A DNA stretch of 64,000 nucleotides from Epinephelus fuscoguttatus (Eukaryota > Chordata > Actinopteri > Perciformes > Serranidae), in contig NC_064752.1 of the NCBI RefSeq assembly GCF_011397635.1, positions 4,484,607 to 4,548,606 on the forward strand, in the 5' to 3' direction. Position 1 is the stretch's first letter. Each line of letters begins with the position of its first letter. The notes under the pieces are model-generated. The model saw only the letters and a list, made by a program, of their open reading frames with translations, ran no database searches and was not told the DNA's origin. Position numbers and translations under genes: made by a program. Of this stretch, positions 1 through 11,604 are shown piece by piece.

Positions 1-1622
1 TTTTGCCTCCATGACTGCCGCTGCGCTCTGCTTGGCCCGCCGGTACCCGTCAGCTGCTTCCTGAGACCCACAGACCAACCATGCCCTGTAGGCCTCCTTC
101 TTCAGTCTGACGGCTCCCCTCAGCTCTGGTGACCACCAGCGGGTTCGGGGATTACCGCCACGACTGGCCCCAGTGGCCTTGCGGCCACAGCTTGCAACAG
201 CCACCTCGACAATGGCAGAGCGGAACAAGGCCCATTCGGATGTCCCTCTCTGCCCTCGGGATGCGGTTGAAGCTCTCCTGGAGGTGGGAGTTGAAGATCA
301 TTTGGACAGGTTCTTCTGCCAGGCGTTCCCAGCAGACCCTCACTGTTTGTTTGGGCCTGCCAGGTCTGCGCGGCGTCTTCCCCCACCATCTGATCCAACT
401 CACCACCAGGTGATGATCAGTTGACAGCTCTGCTCCTCTCTTCACCCGAGTGGCCAGAACATATGGCTGCAGGTCAAATGATACGACTACAAAGTCGATC
501 ATTGACCTGCGACCTAGGCTGTCCTGGTGCCACGTGCACCGATGGACATCCTTATGTTTGAACATGGTGTTAGTTATGGCCAAACTGCAACCTACACAGA
601 AGTCCAGTAACTGAGCACCACTCGGGTTCAGATCGGGCAGGCCGTTCCTCCCAATCACGCCCCTCCAGGTCCCGCTGTCATTGCCCACGTGAGCGTTGAA
701 GTCCCCCAGCAGAACAATGGAGTCCCCGGTCGGGGCACTGTCCAGCACCCGTCCCAGGGACTCCAAAAAGGGTGGGTACTCTGAACTGTTGTTCGGTGCA
801 TAAGCACAGACAACAGTCAGGACCCATTCCCCGACCCGAAGGCGCAGGGAAGCAACCCTTTCGTCTACCGAGGTACACCCCAACATACAGGCAGAGAGTC
901 TGGGGGCTATCAGAAAGCCCACCCCGGAGCAACTCCAGCGAAGGAGAGAGTCCAACCCCTCTCAAGGACTAGGGTTCCAGAGCCGGAACTATGTGTCGAG
1001 GTGAGGCCGACTATATCTAGCCGGTAGCGCTCAACCTCTTCCACAAGCTCCGGCTCCTTCCCCGCCAGAGAGGTGACATTCCATGTCCCAAGAGCCAACT
1101 TCTGTAACCAAGGATCGGACCGCCAAGGCCCCCGCCTTGGTATGCTGCCCAATCCACAATGCACCGAACCCTTCTGGATCCCTCTGTGGGTGGTGGGCCT
1201 GCAGGGGGACGAGCCCATGTAGCCGGTTCGGGCTGGGCCCGGCCGGACCCCATGGGCGAAGGCCCGACCACCAGGTGCTCGCCCACAGGCCCCAACCCCA
1301 GGCCTGGCTCCAGGGCGGGACCCCGGTAATCCTCCGGGCCGGGTACATGTGTCCTTGTTTGTATCCATCATGAAGGGTCTTCTGAACCGTTCTTCATCTG
1401 GCCCTTTGCCCAGAACCAATCTGCCATGGGAAACCCTACCAGGGGAAAAATGCCCCCGACAGCATAGCTCCTAGGGTCATTAGGGCACTCAAACTCCTCC
1501 ACCACGATAAGGTGACGGTTCTGGGAGGAGGAAGGGGAAAAAAAAAAAAAAAAAAAAAGGCTTGAACCAACCATCATCCAGGCAAAGCTCCCAGACCAGC
1601 TGGTGGTACTCCCTGTGATTTC
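1..1622 (-). mobile_element. LINE (APE-type non-LTR retrotransposon), 5' part, runs off the window edge
   Basis: Read on the minus strand, this is the start of a fish LINE. A 5' untranslated stretch (about 1622 down to 1420) contains a homopolymer A/T run at 1540-1558. It is followed by an endonuclease-exonuclease-phosphatase domain. The ORF at 152-955 contains the APE core [10 protein letters not shown], the downstream SMIDFVV motif and the terminal STDHH block typical of LINE endonucleases. An upstream overlapping frame (910-1419) carries the domain start (LGTWNVTSL), so at least one frameshift separates the two. The reverse transcriptase would lie left of position 1. Fragments of the same family recur at about 19050-19545, 27205-27815 and 62810-63895. 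I recognise the family as common in teleosts but cannot assign its clade with certainty. Confidence 0.85.
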
Positions 1623-1869
1623 TCCTTTGTCTGAGGGTCTCTTGCAAGGGCATAGGTTTGATTTTCACATTGGGAGAGACATAAAAGTGCTCCATGGCGC
1701 TGACCTGTACGTTGATGATTTTTCAATACAATTTCACGTCATGCGAAACTGATCACTGCTTTATAATGCACATTTAGATATCTACAATAAATACAAGAAT
1801 GTCTTGGTTAATGTATTCTCTAATGTTATCAGTTAGTCTCTAGTCTGTTAATCAGCCCTAAACCTAAAC
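1623..1869. other. AT-rich spacer, nothing recognised
   Basis: AT-rich sequence between the 5' end of the minus-strand LINE and the first recognisable piece of the plus-strand L2 element. I see no gene or clear repeat end. Confidence 0.4.
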
Positions 1870-2167
1870 TAGATTATAATTCATTTGAAAGCCTCGTTCT
1901 TAGTCTTTTACATCCGACCTGGAATACCTCGCAGCCACTTTGATTTGTTATAGTGTACCGTGCTCCTGGCCCGTATTCTGAATTTGTTTCTGAATTCAGA
2001 GTTTTTATCCAGTTTAGTTCTTAAATCAGATAAAGTTATTATTGTAGGCGATTTTAACATTTATGTCGACATTGATAATGACTCCCTGGCTACCGCGTTT
2101 ATTTCATTAATAGACTCCATTGGCTTCAGTCAGGGTGTACATGAACCCAGTCACTGTTTTAACCATA

Positions 2168-3970
2168 TGGATGGAAAAGGGATACTTCAGCTGCCAGTAT
2201 CTAGTTTAACAGAGGAATTTAAATGTACCAAGGTCAGTACAGAGCTCTTGTTATCTGGGAGTAAGGACGTGGTAGTTAGGAGTGTGATTCCAAATCCAAC
2301 CAAAGGAAGGAAGTGGAACCCACGATCGGCAGTTCAGGAGGCAGAAGCAGTTCTCAGGCATGCAGAGATTGTAGGTAATGTTCAGTTTGGCTGGGGAGGC
2401 CTGGGGCTTGGCTCAGGTAAACCGGTATGGAATACAGCAGGTCTTAAAGATAAAAGAAAGCTGGTTGTGGAACAGATACGTAGACAGGAGGAGATAGTAA
2501 GGGATGCAAAGGTAGTGGCCCAGGCTAAACAGGGACAGTGGTTGAATTGAGAAAGTGTAGAGAAGAGGAAGTTGGAGGGACCTGTGGAGTATGGAGGAGA
2601 ATCGTATTAGATTCCTGGTAGGGGCTACATACGATGTGTTACCAACCCCCCAGAACCTAAAACTGTGGGTAAATGAGGACCCATCATGCCCATTGTGTTC
2701 AGGTACTGCAACTGTAAAGCATATTTTGTCAGGCTGTAAAGTTAGCTCGTCACAAGGCCGATATACATGGCGACATGACCAGGTGTTGAAATGTTTAGCT
2801 GCAGGAATCGAAGGGAAACGAAGACAGGTGAATTCAGAAGGTGTTAAGGATAGGAGTTTAGCAATTCAGTTTGTCCGCGAGGGAGAGAAATACAGAAGGG
2901 ATAAGTTAGTAAGGAGGCAAGGGTGTGGCCGACTAGAAGGTGCTTGTGATTGGGAAATGCAAGTAGATTTAGGGGGAAAGCTTGTTGTTCCCCAGGAAAT
3001 AGTTTGTACCAAGCAGAGGCCTGACATAGTGTTGTGGTCAGTGAGTCAATGGATAGTTTATTTCATTGAGCTGACAGTACCTTGGGAAGACTCAGTGTAA
3101 GAAGCCTATGAAAGAAAAAAAGCTTAGATATGCAGACTTAGGAGCAGAAGCTGAGCAGCGAGGATGGAAAACTAGGATTTGTCCAGTGGAAGTGGGGTGT
3201 AGGGGATTCATAGCAAGATCAGCTGTCTTGCTCCTGGGGGAACTCTGAGTGCGGGGACAGAGTTTGAGGAAGACAGTGAGGGAAATGCAGCCAGAGCCAG
3301 CCAGTTTATCTATAAGAGAAGAAATAATGTCAGTTGGGGGCCAGCAGGGGGAACGACTAAGCAGGGTACATAACTCCTTGAGATCAGGTGGAGAGATCCA
3401 CTCCCTCTCAGGAGGAAATCCAGGAAGAGGAAGGTTATTTAAGTGTGGGAGTGGCCTATTTGAATCCATTTTGTTTGAGACCATGCTGCAAGGTGAGTGT
3501 GTTTGCTGATCCTGTAAGTTTATTTATCTCCTTTAACTTTAGCTTATATTGGAATTATGCTATGTAGCGTGTGAAATAGAGTATGGTGAATGTGCTAGGA
3601 AAGGTAGTATCAGCATTGTTTCTACCTCGAGCTCGCATGTACGGAGCCTGGGTTTGGTTGAAGGTGGCAGTGCTGTTTGGGCTGAGAAAGCCATGTCTAA
3701 GTAAGGTAAAGGAGGTTATTGGGTTGGTGCGGGGAGCAATGAGACCTGGCATTAGGGGAGTGTCTGTGGGACGCCAGAGATCACTGTCTAGCCTCCTGGA
3801 GGTGTCGTGGGACCAACGAGACGACACACCGGTGAAAGGAGGTTCCCACCTGATGACCCCAAAGACATGTTAGTTATCACTGCTCACTGGTCTGTATAGT
3901 TAAGCCTTGCCATAATAGCTTATCATAGGGTTTAGGAGGTTATTCACTGAGTGCTGATCCTTTCTCCTTT
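2168..3970 (+). mobile_element. C-terminal fragment of a second non-LTR retrotransposon, nested in the L2 copy
   Basis: Two ORFs (1960-2550 from about 2168, and 2591-3100) read like the tail of a retrotransposon polyprotein. The second has a Cys-Cys-His-Cys cluster (CPLC then KHILSGC) and, about 100 residues later, RPDIVLWS followed by FIELTVPWE. This resembles the CCHC plus PD-(D/E)xK arrangement of restriction-like endonucleases in R2/NeSL-type elements. Related text continues to about 3480 in broken frames. The clade assignment is an inference from motif spacing. What is seen directly is that this protein is unrelated to the surrounding L2 reverse transcriptase. Confidence 0.55.
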
Positions 3971-4118
3971 CTGTCGATAGCGCCGTAGGCTCACTGCGAA
4001 CAACACTCGACTCTGTAGCTCCTCTTAAAAAGAAGTTAACAAAGCAAAGAAAGTTTGCTCCTTGGTATAACTCTCAAACCCGTAATTTAAAACAAATATT
4101 GCGAAAATTTGAAAGGAA

Positions 4119-6018
4119 TTGGCGATTAACAAACTGGAAGAATCTCGTTTAATCTGGGCAGACAGTCTCAAAACGTATAAGAGGGGCCTCCGCAATGCCA
4201 GAGCAAACTATTACTCAGCATTAATAGAAGAAAACAAAAATAATCCCAGGTTTCTTTTCAGCACTGTAGCCAGGCTGACTGAGAGTCAAAGCTCTATTGA
4301 GCCTTGTATTCCTTTAGCCCTAAGCAATAATGATTTTATGAGCTTTTTTAATGACAAAATTCTAACTATTAGAGGCAAAATTCATAACCTCCTGCCCTCA
4401 GATAGTACCTATCTAACCTCAAACACAGCTGTAAAACCTAATATATATTTAGATTGCTTCTCCCCAATTTCTCTTCAAGAATTGACTGCAGTGATTTCTT
4501 CATCTAAATCATCAACGTGTCTCTTAGACCCCATCCCAACTAGGCTACTTAAGGAGGTCTTACCTTTAGCTAACACTCATATATTAGATATGATCAATAT
4601 ATCCTTAATAACAGGCTATGTACCACAGTCTTTTAAGGTAGCTGTAATTAAACCTTTCCTAAAAAAGCCCACCCTGGATCCAGAGGTGTTAGCCAACTAT
4701 AGACCAATATCTAATCTTCCCTTTCTTTCAAAGATCCTTAAGAAAGTAGTCGTAGACCAGCTGTGTGATTTTCTCCAGGATAATAATTTATTTGAGGAAT
4801 TTCAGTCAGGAGTTAGAGTGCATCATAGCACTGAGACAGTACTAGTTAAAATTACAAATGACCTTCTGATTGCTTCAGACAAAGGACTTGTCTCTGTACT
4901 TGTTTTATTAGATCTTAGTGCAGCGTTTGACACAATTGACCATCAAATTCTGCGACAGAGACTGGAACACTTAATTGGCCTAAAAGGTTCAGCACTAAGC
5001 TGGTTTAAATCTTATTTATCTGATTGTTTTCAGTTTGTTGACGTTCATAATGAATCATCCTTACGCACTAAAGTTTGTTTTGGAGTTCCGCAAGGTTCTG
5101 TGCTCGGACCAATCCTATTTACTCTATATATGCTTCCTTTAGGTAACATCATTAGAAATCACTCTGTAAATTTGCATTGTTATGCGGATGATACACAGTT
5201 GTATTTATTGATGAAGCCAGAAGAAAGTAATCAATTAACTAAACTTCATAATTGCCTTAAAGACATAAAAACTTGGATGAGCACCAATTTCCTGATGTTA
5301 AATTCAGACAAAACTGAAGTTATTGTTCTTGGCCCCAAACAACTCAGAGACTCTTTATCTGATGACATAGTTAGATGGCATTGCTCTGGCCTCTAGCACT
5401 ACCGTAAGAAACCTCGGAGTAACATTTGATCAAAATTTGTCTTTTAATTCTCATTTAAAACAAACCTCACGGACTGCATTTTTTCATCTACGTAATATTG
5501 CGAAAATTAGGCCTATCCTGACCCGAAAAGATGCAGAAAAATTGGTCCACGCTTTTGTTACCTCTAGACTGGATTACTGTAACTCTCTATTATCAGGTAG
5601 CTCTAGTAAGTCCTTAAAAACTCTCCAGCTAATTCAGAATGCAGCAGCACGTGTACTAACAGGAACTAAGAAACAAGATCATATTTCTCCTGTTTTAGCT
5701 TCTCTGCACTGACTCCCTGTAAAATCCAGAATTGAATTTAAAATCCTACTGTTAACTTATAAAGCTCTAAATGGTCAAGCTCTGTCATATCTTAGAGAGC
5801 TCATAGTGCCTTATTATCCCACCAGAACTCTGTGCTCTGAGAACGCAGGGTCACTCGTGGTCCCTAAAGTCTCCAAAAGTAGATCAGGAGCCAGAGCCTT
5901 CAGCTATCAGGCTCCTCTCCTGTGGAATCATCTTCCTGTTACGGTCCGGGAGGCAGACACCGTCTCCACATTTAAGACTAGACTTAAGACTTTCCTCTTT
6001 GATAAAGCTTATAGTTAG
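4119..6018 (+). pseudogene. L2 LINE ORF2 reverse transcriptase, broken
   Basis: The frame at 4119-5396 (425 codons) carries the reverse transcriptase: SSTCLLDPIPTRLLKE at its start, the NYRPISNLPF block, LLDLSAAFDTIDH (palm motif A), GVPQGSVLGPILF (motif B) and the catalytic CYADDTQLY box (motif C). Continuation lies in a shifted frame at 5437-5712, which contains the LIQNAAARVLTGT block of L2 C-termini. An in-frame stop near 5710 follows and the same frame resumes to 6018. The copy therefore has at least one frameshift and one stop in the RT/C-terminal part and is not functional as it stands. Confidence 0.85.
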
Positions 6019-6473
6019 GGCTGGCTCAGGCTTGCCCTGTACCAGCCCCTAGTTAGGCTGACTTAGGCCTAGTCTGCCGGAGGACCCCCCTATAATACAC
6101 CGGGCACCTTCTCTCCTTCTCTCTCTCTCTCTCTCTGGTATTCTATTACTGCATCTTGCTAACTCGGCCATTCTGGATGTCACTAACTTGGCTTCTTCTC
6201 CGGAGCCTTTGTGCTCCACTGTCTCTCGGGTTAACTCGTATCGCAGCGGTGCCTGGATAGTGTGACGTGTGTGGTTGTGCTGCTGCTGTGGTCCTGCCAG
6301 ATGCCCCCTGCTGCTGCTGTTATCATTAGTCATACCTCCACTGTTATTATACACATATGATTGTTGTCATACATGTATGCTATCAGATATTAATATATTA
6401 TTATTAATTATAATATTATTACTTTCATTAATGTTGTTGTAAGCTACTGTCATTACCGTCTGTCCTGCATCTG

Positions 6474-6513
<40 letters not shown>

Positions 6514-6788
6514 ATTGTGTCATACAGTTTACTGTTAATTTATCATGTTGATCTGTTCTGTACGACATCTATTGCACGTCTGTCCGTCCTGGAAGAGGGA
6601 TCCCTCCTCAGTTGCTCTTCCTGAGGTTTCTACCGTTTTTTTTTCTACAGGTTTTTTTGGCGGGGACTTTTTCCTTATCCGCTGTGAGGGTCCAAAGGAC
6701 AGTGGGATGTCGTTTGCTGTAAAGCCCTGTGAGGCAAATTGTGATTTGTGATATTGGGCTTTATAAATAAAATTGATTGATTGATTGA

Positions 6789-7856
6789 GTTACATGAATA
6801 TACACTGATAACTTCACCACATCTGTCCATATGTGCTTCCCAGGGTAAATTATAATGTCTATGATTATCAAGTTTTAATAGAATCTTTTTCAGGCCCAGT
6901 GCTACCCACTTGATAGCATATTGTCATGGTCGCTTCGGTCAGAGACGTCGGAAGGAGGCAGTCCTTTTTTCAGGCAAAATTTGACATACCTGCAAAGGCT
7001 CCTTAAAATGAGCCATGATGTCTCCCGAGCCTCCGCACTTGTTGATGGCGGATATATTCAATCAGCTGTCAGTCTTACTGAGTCGTTTATATCGATCAAA
7101 AAGGCAGAAAACAACTTCAGGATCCAGTTCATTAAATTCAAGTTTTGAATTTACTGAATTTTTTTAAATTCACTTCACTTAAAGTCATCAAGAATCAGTA
7201 TTTTTACTTACCCCTAGTCACAATGCTGAATCTCACTGTCAACATATATCCTTCATGTTTCAATCTCACCTGTGAGGCTCCTGTCTCTCCTCTATCTCCT
7301 CCTGTCTCTCTTCCATTTCCTTCTGTCTCTCTTCCTGCCTCTCCTCCTCCATCTCCTCCAGTCTCTCTACTACTTGTCATCTGACCAAAAATATATTGAT
7401 GCAAGACATGTGAACAGTGGGACAATTTGAGATACAACAGTCATAAATTGATTGTTGTAGCCTGAGGAAAACATACTGTATGTTTTACAATTGTGTAATT
7501 CATTAAACATCTGAATGTATACAGGCTAAAGAACAGCCATAATGTCAACACAAGTTAGTCAGCTTCGTCATGTTAAACATAAATAAAATAAATCAACAAA
7601 AATGTAAATGCTCCAAAATCATTTTAATACAACTGTGTGCAAAATGTTGCACTTACACCCAATATCTATTACATGAATATGACTCAGTGTTCTTACTGGG
7701 TGTTTTTACTGGGAGCAGTGGATCTCTATTCTCCTAAGTCTCTCCTTCACACACCATGGATGCTGAAGACTGTCACTTAAGGAGCTATTATTTATAGTGT
7801 TAACACTTTATTTATTCAGACTGTTTCTATCATGTCTTCTTACTACAAACATTAAT
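6789..7856. other. Intergenic stretch without recognised genes
   Basis: No coding region or repeat family is recognisable except a pyrimidine-rich degenerate tandem tract at about 7273-7373 built on 'cctgtctctc' units. The paralogous A/B duplication starts at its right edge. Confidence 0.5.
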
Positions 7857-8845
7857 TTGAACTGTCTCATCACTACATGACATCTATGATTGCTGATGGA
7901 GATGTGAAGTGGAATTTCATGTTCTCTGGCATATAATGATCTAATAGTTGCCAAACTTAGCTCAGCTAGTATTAGCTCGTTAGCATCTCATTATCTAGCA
8001 ATGAGTTGCCAAGGAACACCATTCAGTTAGCCTAACATCAACAGGTGTTTGTTTAGCTTATTTACTGAACCAACTGACTCACATCTGTTTTCTTCCTTTT
8101 CATCCAGTTCATCAAAGACTGTTGTTGGTGCTGGGCCTGCTGGCATTTCATTTTTCAGCCGCAAAATCTGCACGTGTTTGTTTGTAGAATGCGAATTTGA
8201 AATGTACGCTGTGCACGCGACATTTCAGGACCATAGACAGTCACAGATCACTGCCGCACATTCACACTCGGCGCTCTGGTGTGGAGCGCTAACAGTGACG
8301 CGCATGTATGTGTTGTTCCCTCACGAACCACCGTGAACTGTACGGTGACGCGCACCCACAAAGTCAGTGGAGAGAGTGGCGCTGGGGACAGAGGCACGGC
8401 AGCCACCCGTGGGCAAACAAATGAGTCTCCAGCGTACCGCTGTCCAGCAACCTTGCATCTGTAGGGGAGGGCGGGCGGACACGACTCGCGGCAGTATTTT
8501 GAATTTGAGTGCAGTAACCGTTTTGGCCACATTCTTGCATACAGCGCCTTTAAAGCATGAAAGACCATGCAAACATACAGAGAAGTCCTCTCAGATATCT
8601 GACTGGACCCAATCAAGCAGACGATTACAAATGTTTGAACCTTAAATATAAAAAACTGTATCATATAAACATGATCTAGTGAAGTTTGTAAAGATCTGAA
8701 CTATTTTCAGACAGCAAGCAGTGGATTTGCAAACTGCAATGCTTGTTGGTGCTTAGTGTAACAGGAGGACCTAATCTAACAGTGGTGGGTGGTAGGCCTT
8801 GATGAAAGATGTATCTACAGCAGGGCTGTCTACTTGCTTTGTTGT

Positions 8846-9661
8846 TTAATAGAGTAACATGACTTTTGCTGCAGTCAGTGGTTTAATGCTTGTGCTCACT
8901 GTACATAGCAGATACTTTTTCAAATGCTGTCTGAATGTCTTGTCTCGTAGTCCGTACACAATAGGACTGAGAAACCTGGGAAGGATCTGGACAATGATAT
9001 AGGAAGCAAAGAGTATTTGTACACGATGTTTAGGAAACCAGTTCAGCAGAGCCTTTTTCAATGCAGGGGCTATATAGGTTAGCATGCACAACAGTAGCTG
9101 AAAGCCATGGAGAAGGATTGTATTCCTGGCCTTCTTTGTGTCTCCTTTAGCTGATTTAGCTGTTTTAGCAGCTAAGAAGATCATGATGTAGGTGTAGAGG
9201 AGAGTGAGCCAAACACCAGTCAGGTAAATCATGTAAGAAACATCCCTCTTTTTTAAGTGTATAGGATGTCGAAACAGGATTTCCTTTTTGCAGAACATTG
9301 TGGAATAAAATAACTGTACAGGCTCTGTTGCCAGAAGAATAAACAAATCTGGCAGGGCTGACGCTGAACTCATGACCCAAATCCAACCAATCAGAACATA
9401 AGTTCTTTTGATGGTGCAGAGCTCAGCGTGTCGCAGTGGTAAACAAATAGCAACGTAGCACTCCACTGCCATGACAGCCAAATTTAATGGAGTGTTGAGG
9501 GTGGTGAAGATAGATAAGGTAATAATAAGGCAACATAAAGAAGCATTGATTCTGTAGAAGACGTAACTGAAGACAAACAAGCTGATAGTTGAAGTCAGCT
9601 GGATCATGTCGTTCACCACCAGATGGATAAATAGGATGTAACGGGGATTCACATAAAATAT
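8846..9661 (-). CDS. Receptor gene A, main exon (TM2-TM7): odorant receptor 131-2-like
   Basis: This is the long coding exon of a fish rhodopsin-like (class A) odorant receptor, expected in the plasma membrane of olfactory neurons and signalling through a G protein. It encodes residues 53-323 of a 323-aa product once joined to 16778-16933. The splice acceptor is a pyrimidine-rich run ending 'ctcctctttcag' just right of 9661, and exon and intron are in phase 0. Visible features: NPRYILFIHLVVNDMIQ (TM2); a Cys pair at about residues 95-96 before TM3; MAVECYVAICLPLRH at the end of TM3 (ECY at about 119-121 in the DRY position); an extracellular Cys at about 176; KKARNTILLHGFQLLLCM (TM6); and LSPIVYGLRDKTF (TM7). 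Length fits the family. The residue before NPRY is Val (GTG), so this exon cannot start translation with ATG there, which supports the split structure. The frame is intact. Confidence 0.9.
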   Translation of the reverse strand: MFYVNPRYILFIHLVVNDMIQLTSTISLFVFSYVFYRINASLCCLIITLSIFTTLNTPLNLAVMAVECYVAICLPLRHAELCTIKRTYVLIGWIWVMSSASALPDLFILLATEPVQLFYSTMFCKKEILFRHPIHLKKRDVSYMIYLTGVWLTLLYTYIMIFLAAKTAKSAKGDTKKARNTILLHGFQLLLCMLTYIAPALKKALLNWFPKHRVQILFASYIIVQILPRFLSPIVYGLRDKTFRQHLKKYLLCTVSTSIKPLTAAKVMLLY

Positions 9662-10188
9662 CTGAAAGAGGAGAAAAGAAAAGAAAGGAATCAGTCAGTT
9701 GAAACATCTCATCTTTCTTCAGCTTCAGCTTCAGTGGGAAATATTGCAGTTAATAAAAGCTTCCAGACATTTGACTTTTGTCAAAGAAGGTGCATGCATG
9801 AGAGGGAATAATGAGTGCTGATGACGGAAAAGGGAGCAAGCGAGACGGGGCGAGAACAGTAAAGGGAGAAGTAGGCTAATACACTGCTGCTGCTGCTGCT
9901 GCTGTTGTGTATCATTGAGTTCATAAAACAGAAAGGCATCTGTTGCCACCTCTTGCTGTGAGGTGACAATGCTAACCTGTCTAAAATTGGCATTTTATCT
10001 AGTTTTTAGCATGATTCTAGTGACACACTCTCTGGGTTTTGGTCGTTTTTAATGACATCTTTTAACCGGAGAAAGGATTTTAGTCATCAGACGTGGATTT
10101 TAGTAGTTTTAAATGAACTGTTTGCCGGACTGCTTGTAATCGGTGGCTAAGCTAATTAGCTCACTCCGCTCAGCTCAGAGCTACATCC

Positions 10189-11601
10189 ATGGCTGCATCC
10201 ACTGCGGTTCTACTTACCCCCCCACACGGGTGCGATGGCTGTCTCCAAAAATCTCAGGCCATTGCTGAACTGGAACGCCGTATCTCTGACCTTTACTGGA
10301 TCCGGAATGAAGAAAAACTCCTGGATTCTGTAATCACACTGGGCGCAGGTACGCCTGTCAACATAGCTGCGCTGGACTCCACCATCCCAGCTACGGATGC
10401 TGCTCTGCTGGCCCTGGTGAGCGTCGCTCCTGCCTCCGTCTCTCAGCTTGCCTCCGGCCTCGGGGGTACTCCTGCTTCAACCGGGCTGACTGCTTCGGCC
10501 CCGCCGTCACATCTCCAAAGTGATGACCACTGGCTCTTCCTGGGTGCAAAGCCTAAGCTTGTGTCTGCTGCTACACTGGATTTTACACCGAACCCGAGGT
10601 GCAGAGCACATAGTTCCACCCCACGACATGAGCCCTGGTCCGTGGCATCTGGCAAGAAGGCATGTAAGACCAGCCCGCAACCCATCTGTGAACTCCAGCT
10701 GTCCAACAGGTATGACCTCCTGAGTATGGATGATTCTCCGCCGCTGACTGCAAAGTTGGAGCCGGGGTCCGTTCGCAGGCGAGCCACCCCGGCTAGTGTT
10801 TACATCTCGGCAGCTGGGGCTGGCAGTGTTTTCGCCACTGGGGTTCCAGCGGCCGTCTCTGTCTCCGTCCCTGCGGCCTCAGAGCACTTGGGGCCTGGGT
10901 GGAGTGCATCCCGTTCTGCTGGCTTGGCGGCACGGCGCAAGCTGCTCAGGAATGCGGTGCGATGGCACTCGCTGGGGTCTCCCCCTCGCCTTGCTGCTTC
11001 CAAGCCGTATCATCCAGAGAGCAACCGGCCCTCATCTGATCGAAGCGAGGCCCAACCAGCACCTCCTCGCCCCCTCTTCCCACCAACCACCTTAATTGTG
11101 GGGGACTCCATCATCAGGCAAGTTCGCTTCCTCAAAACAGTCACTCACTGCCTCCCTGGATCTACTGTGTCTGTCATCTTAAATGAACTCCCAGAGCTTT
11201 TGCGCTCCCTGCCCTCCACAGTCACTAAAATTATTGTCCATGTAGGATGTAATGACACTGCTCGTAAACAGTCCGAGCTGACGAAAGACGATTTTAGAGA
11301 CCTCTTCAGCATCCTGCACACCACAGGTAAATCGGTGTTCATATCTGGCCCGATTCCAACATTGGCTTGTGGAGATGAGCGGTTCACCCGAGTCCACAGC
11401 CTCCATACGTGGCTGTATTCCACCTGCAGAGACTTTGACTTCGCCTATATTGACAATTTTAACCTATTCTGGAATCGTTATTCATTCTACAAGCCGGACG
11501 GAGTACACCCAAACCAACTGGGCAGTAGGATGCTAGCCGCTAATTTGCATCATGCTGTACAGCATGCTGTACAAACTGCCACACGCGCTGCACGTGACTG
11601 A
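10189..11601 (+). CDS. L2 LINE ORF1 protein with C-terminal SGNH-type esterase domain
   Basis: An intact 470-codon ORF. Residues about 20-48 form a short charged stretch that could be a coiled coil. The middle (about 60-300) is low-complexity, rich in Ala, Ser and Pro. Residues about 301-460 have the block pattern of SGNH/GDSL hydrolases: GDSI at 305-308 (nucleophile Ser307), HVGCND at 351-356 (Asn355 in the GxND block) and DGVHPN at 437-442 (Asp437 and His440 of the catalytic pair). An esterase domain in ORF1 is known for CR1/L2-type LINEs. It is thought to assist the ribonucleoprotein or membrane/lipid interactions, but its role is unsettled. That the frame is whole while ORF2 is broken suggests the copy is not very old. 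Confidence 0.85.
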   Translation: MAASTAVLLTPPHGCDGCLQKSQAIAELERRISDLYWIRNEEKLLDSVITLGAGTPVNIAALDSTIPATDAALLALVSVAPASVSQLASGLGGTPASTGLTASAPPSHLQSDDHWLFLGAKPKLVSAATLDFTPNPRCRAHSSTPRHEPWSVASGKKACKTSPQPICELQLSNRYDLLSMDDSPPLTAKLEPGSVRRRATPASVYISAAGAGSVFATGVPAAVSVSVPAASEHLGPGWSASRSAGLAARRKLLRNAVRWHSLGSPPRLAASKPYHPESNRPSSDRSEAQPAPPRPLFPPTTLIVGDSIIRQVRFLKTVTHCLPGSTVSVILNELPELLRSLPSTVTKIIVHVGCNDTARKQSELTKDDFRDLFSILHTTGKSVFISGPIPTLACGDERFTRVHSLHTWLYSTCRDFDFAYIDNFNLFWNRYSFYKPDGVHPNQLGSRMLAANLHHAVQHAVQTATRAARD

Positions 11602-11604
11602 CTG

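Larger units (their letters stand above)
1870..6788 (+). mobile_element. Degenerate L2-clade LINE (ORF2 remnant) with a foreign insert
   Basis: An endonuclease remnant at about 1870-2167 carries the VIIVGDFNIYVD motif. The reverse transcriptase begins at about 3976. The element ends with the L2-like 3' tail, a 'ttataaataaaattga' block followed by a TTGA repeat at 6765-6788. CT-rich microsatellites lie in the 3' region (about 6115-6137 and 6477-6505). Between 2168 and about 3970 the sequence is unrelated and contains another non-LTR element's C-terminus. The L2 segment expected at that point is partly missing, so this is an insertion accompanied by a deletion, or a rearrangement. No ORF1 is present, so the copy is 5'-truncated. 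Confidence 0.8.

Noticed and set aside
2168-3970. Host gene with a zinc-knuckle-like CPLC...H...C motif
   Set aside because: Position inside an L2 LINE and the RPD...E pattern fit a retrotransposon C-terminus better than a host protein.
8049-8664. ORFs at 8049-8664 and the similar 19764-20060 as a duplicated gene
   Set aside because: The similarity is explained by the A/B segmental duplication. The frames are short and carry no domain.
10443-11003. Minus-strand and shifted ORFs inside LINE ORF1
   Set aside because: GC-rich coding sequence of ORF1 gives open shadow frames. No independent protein signature.
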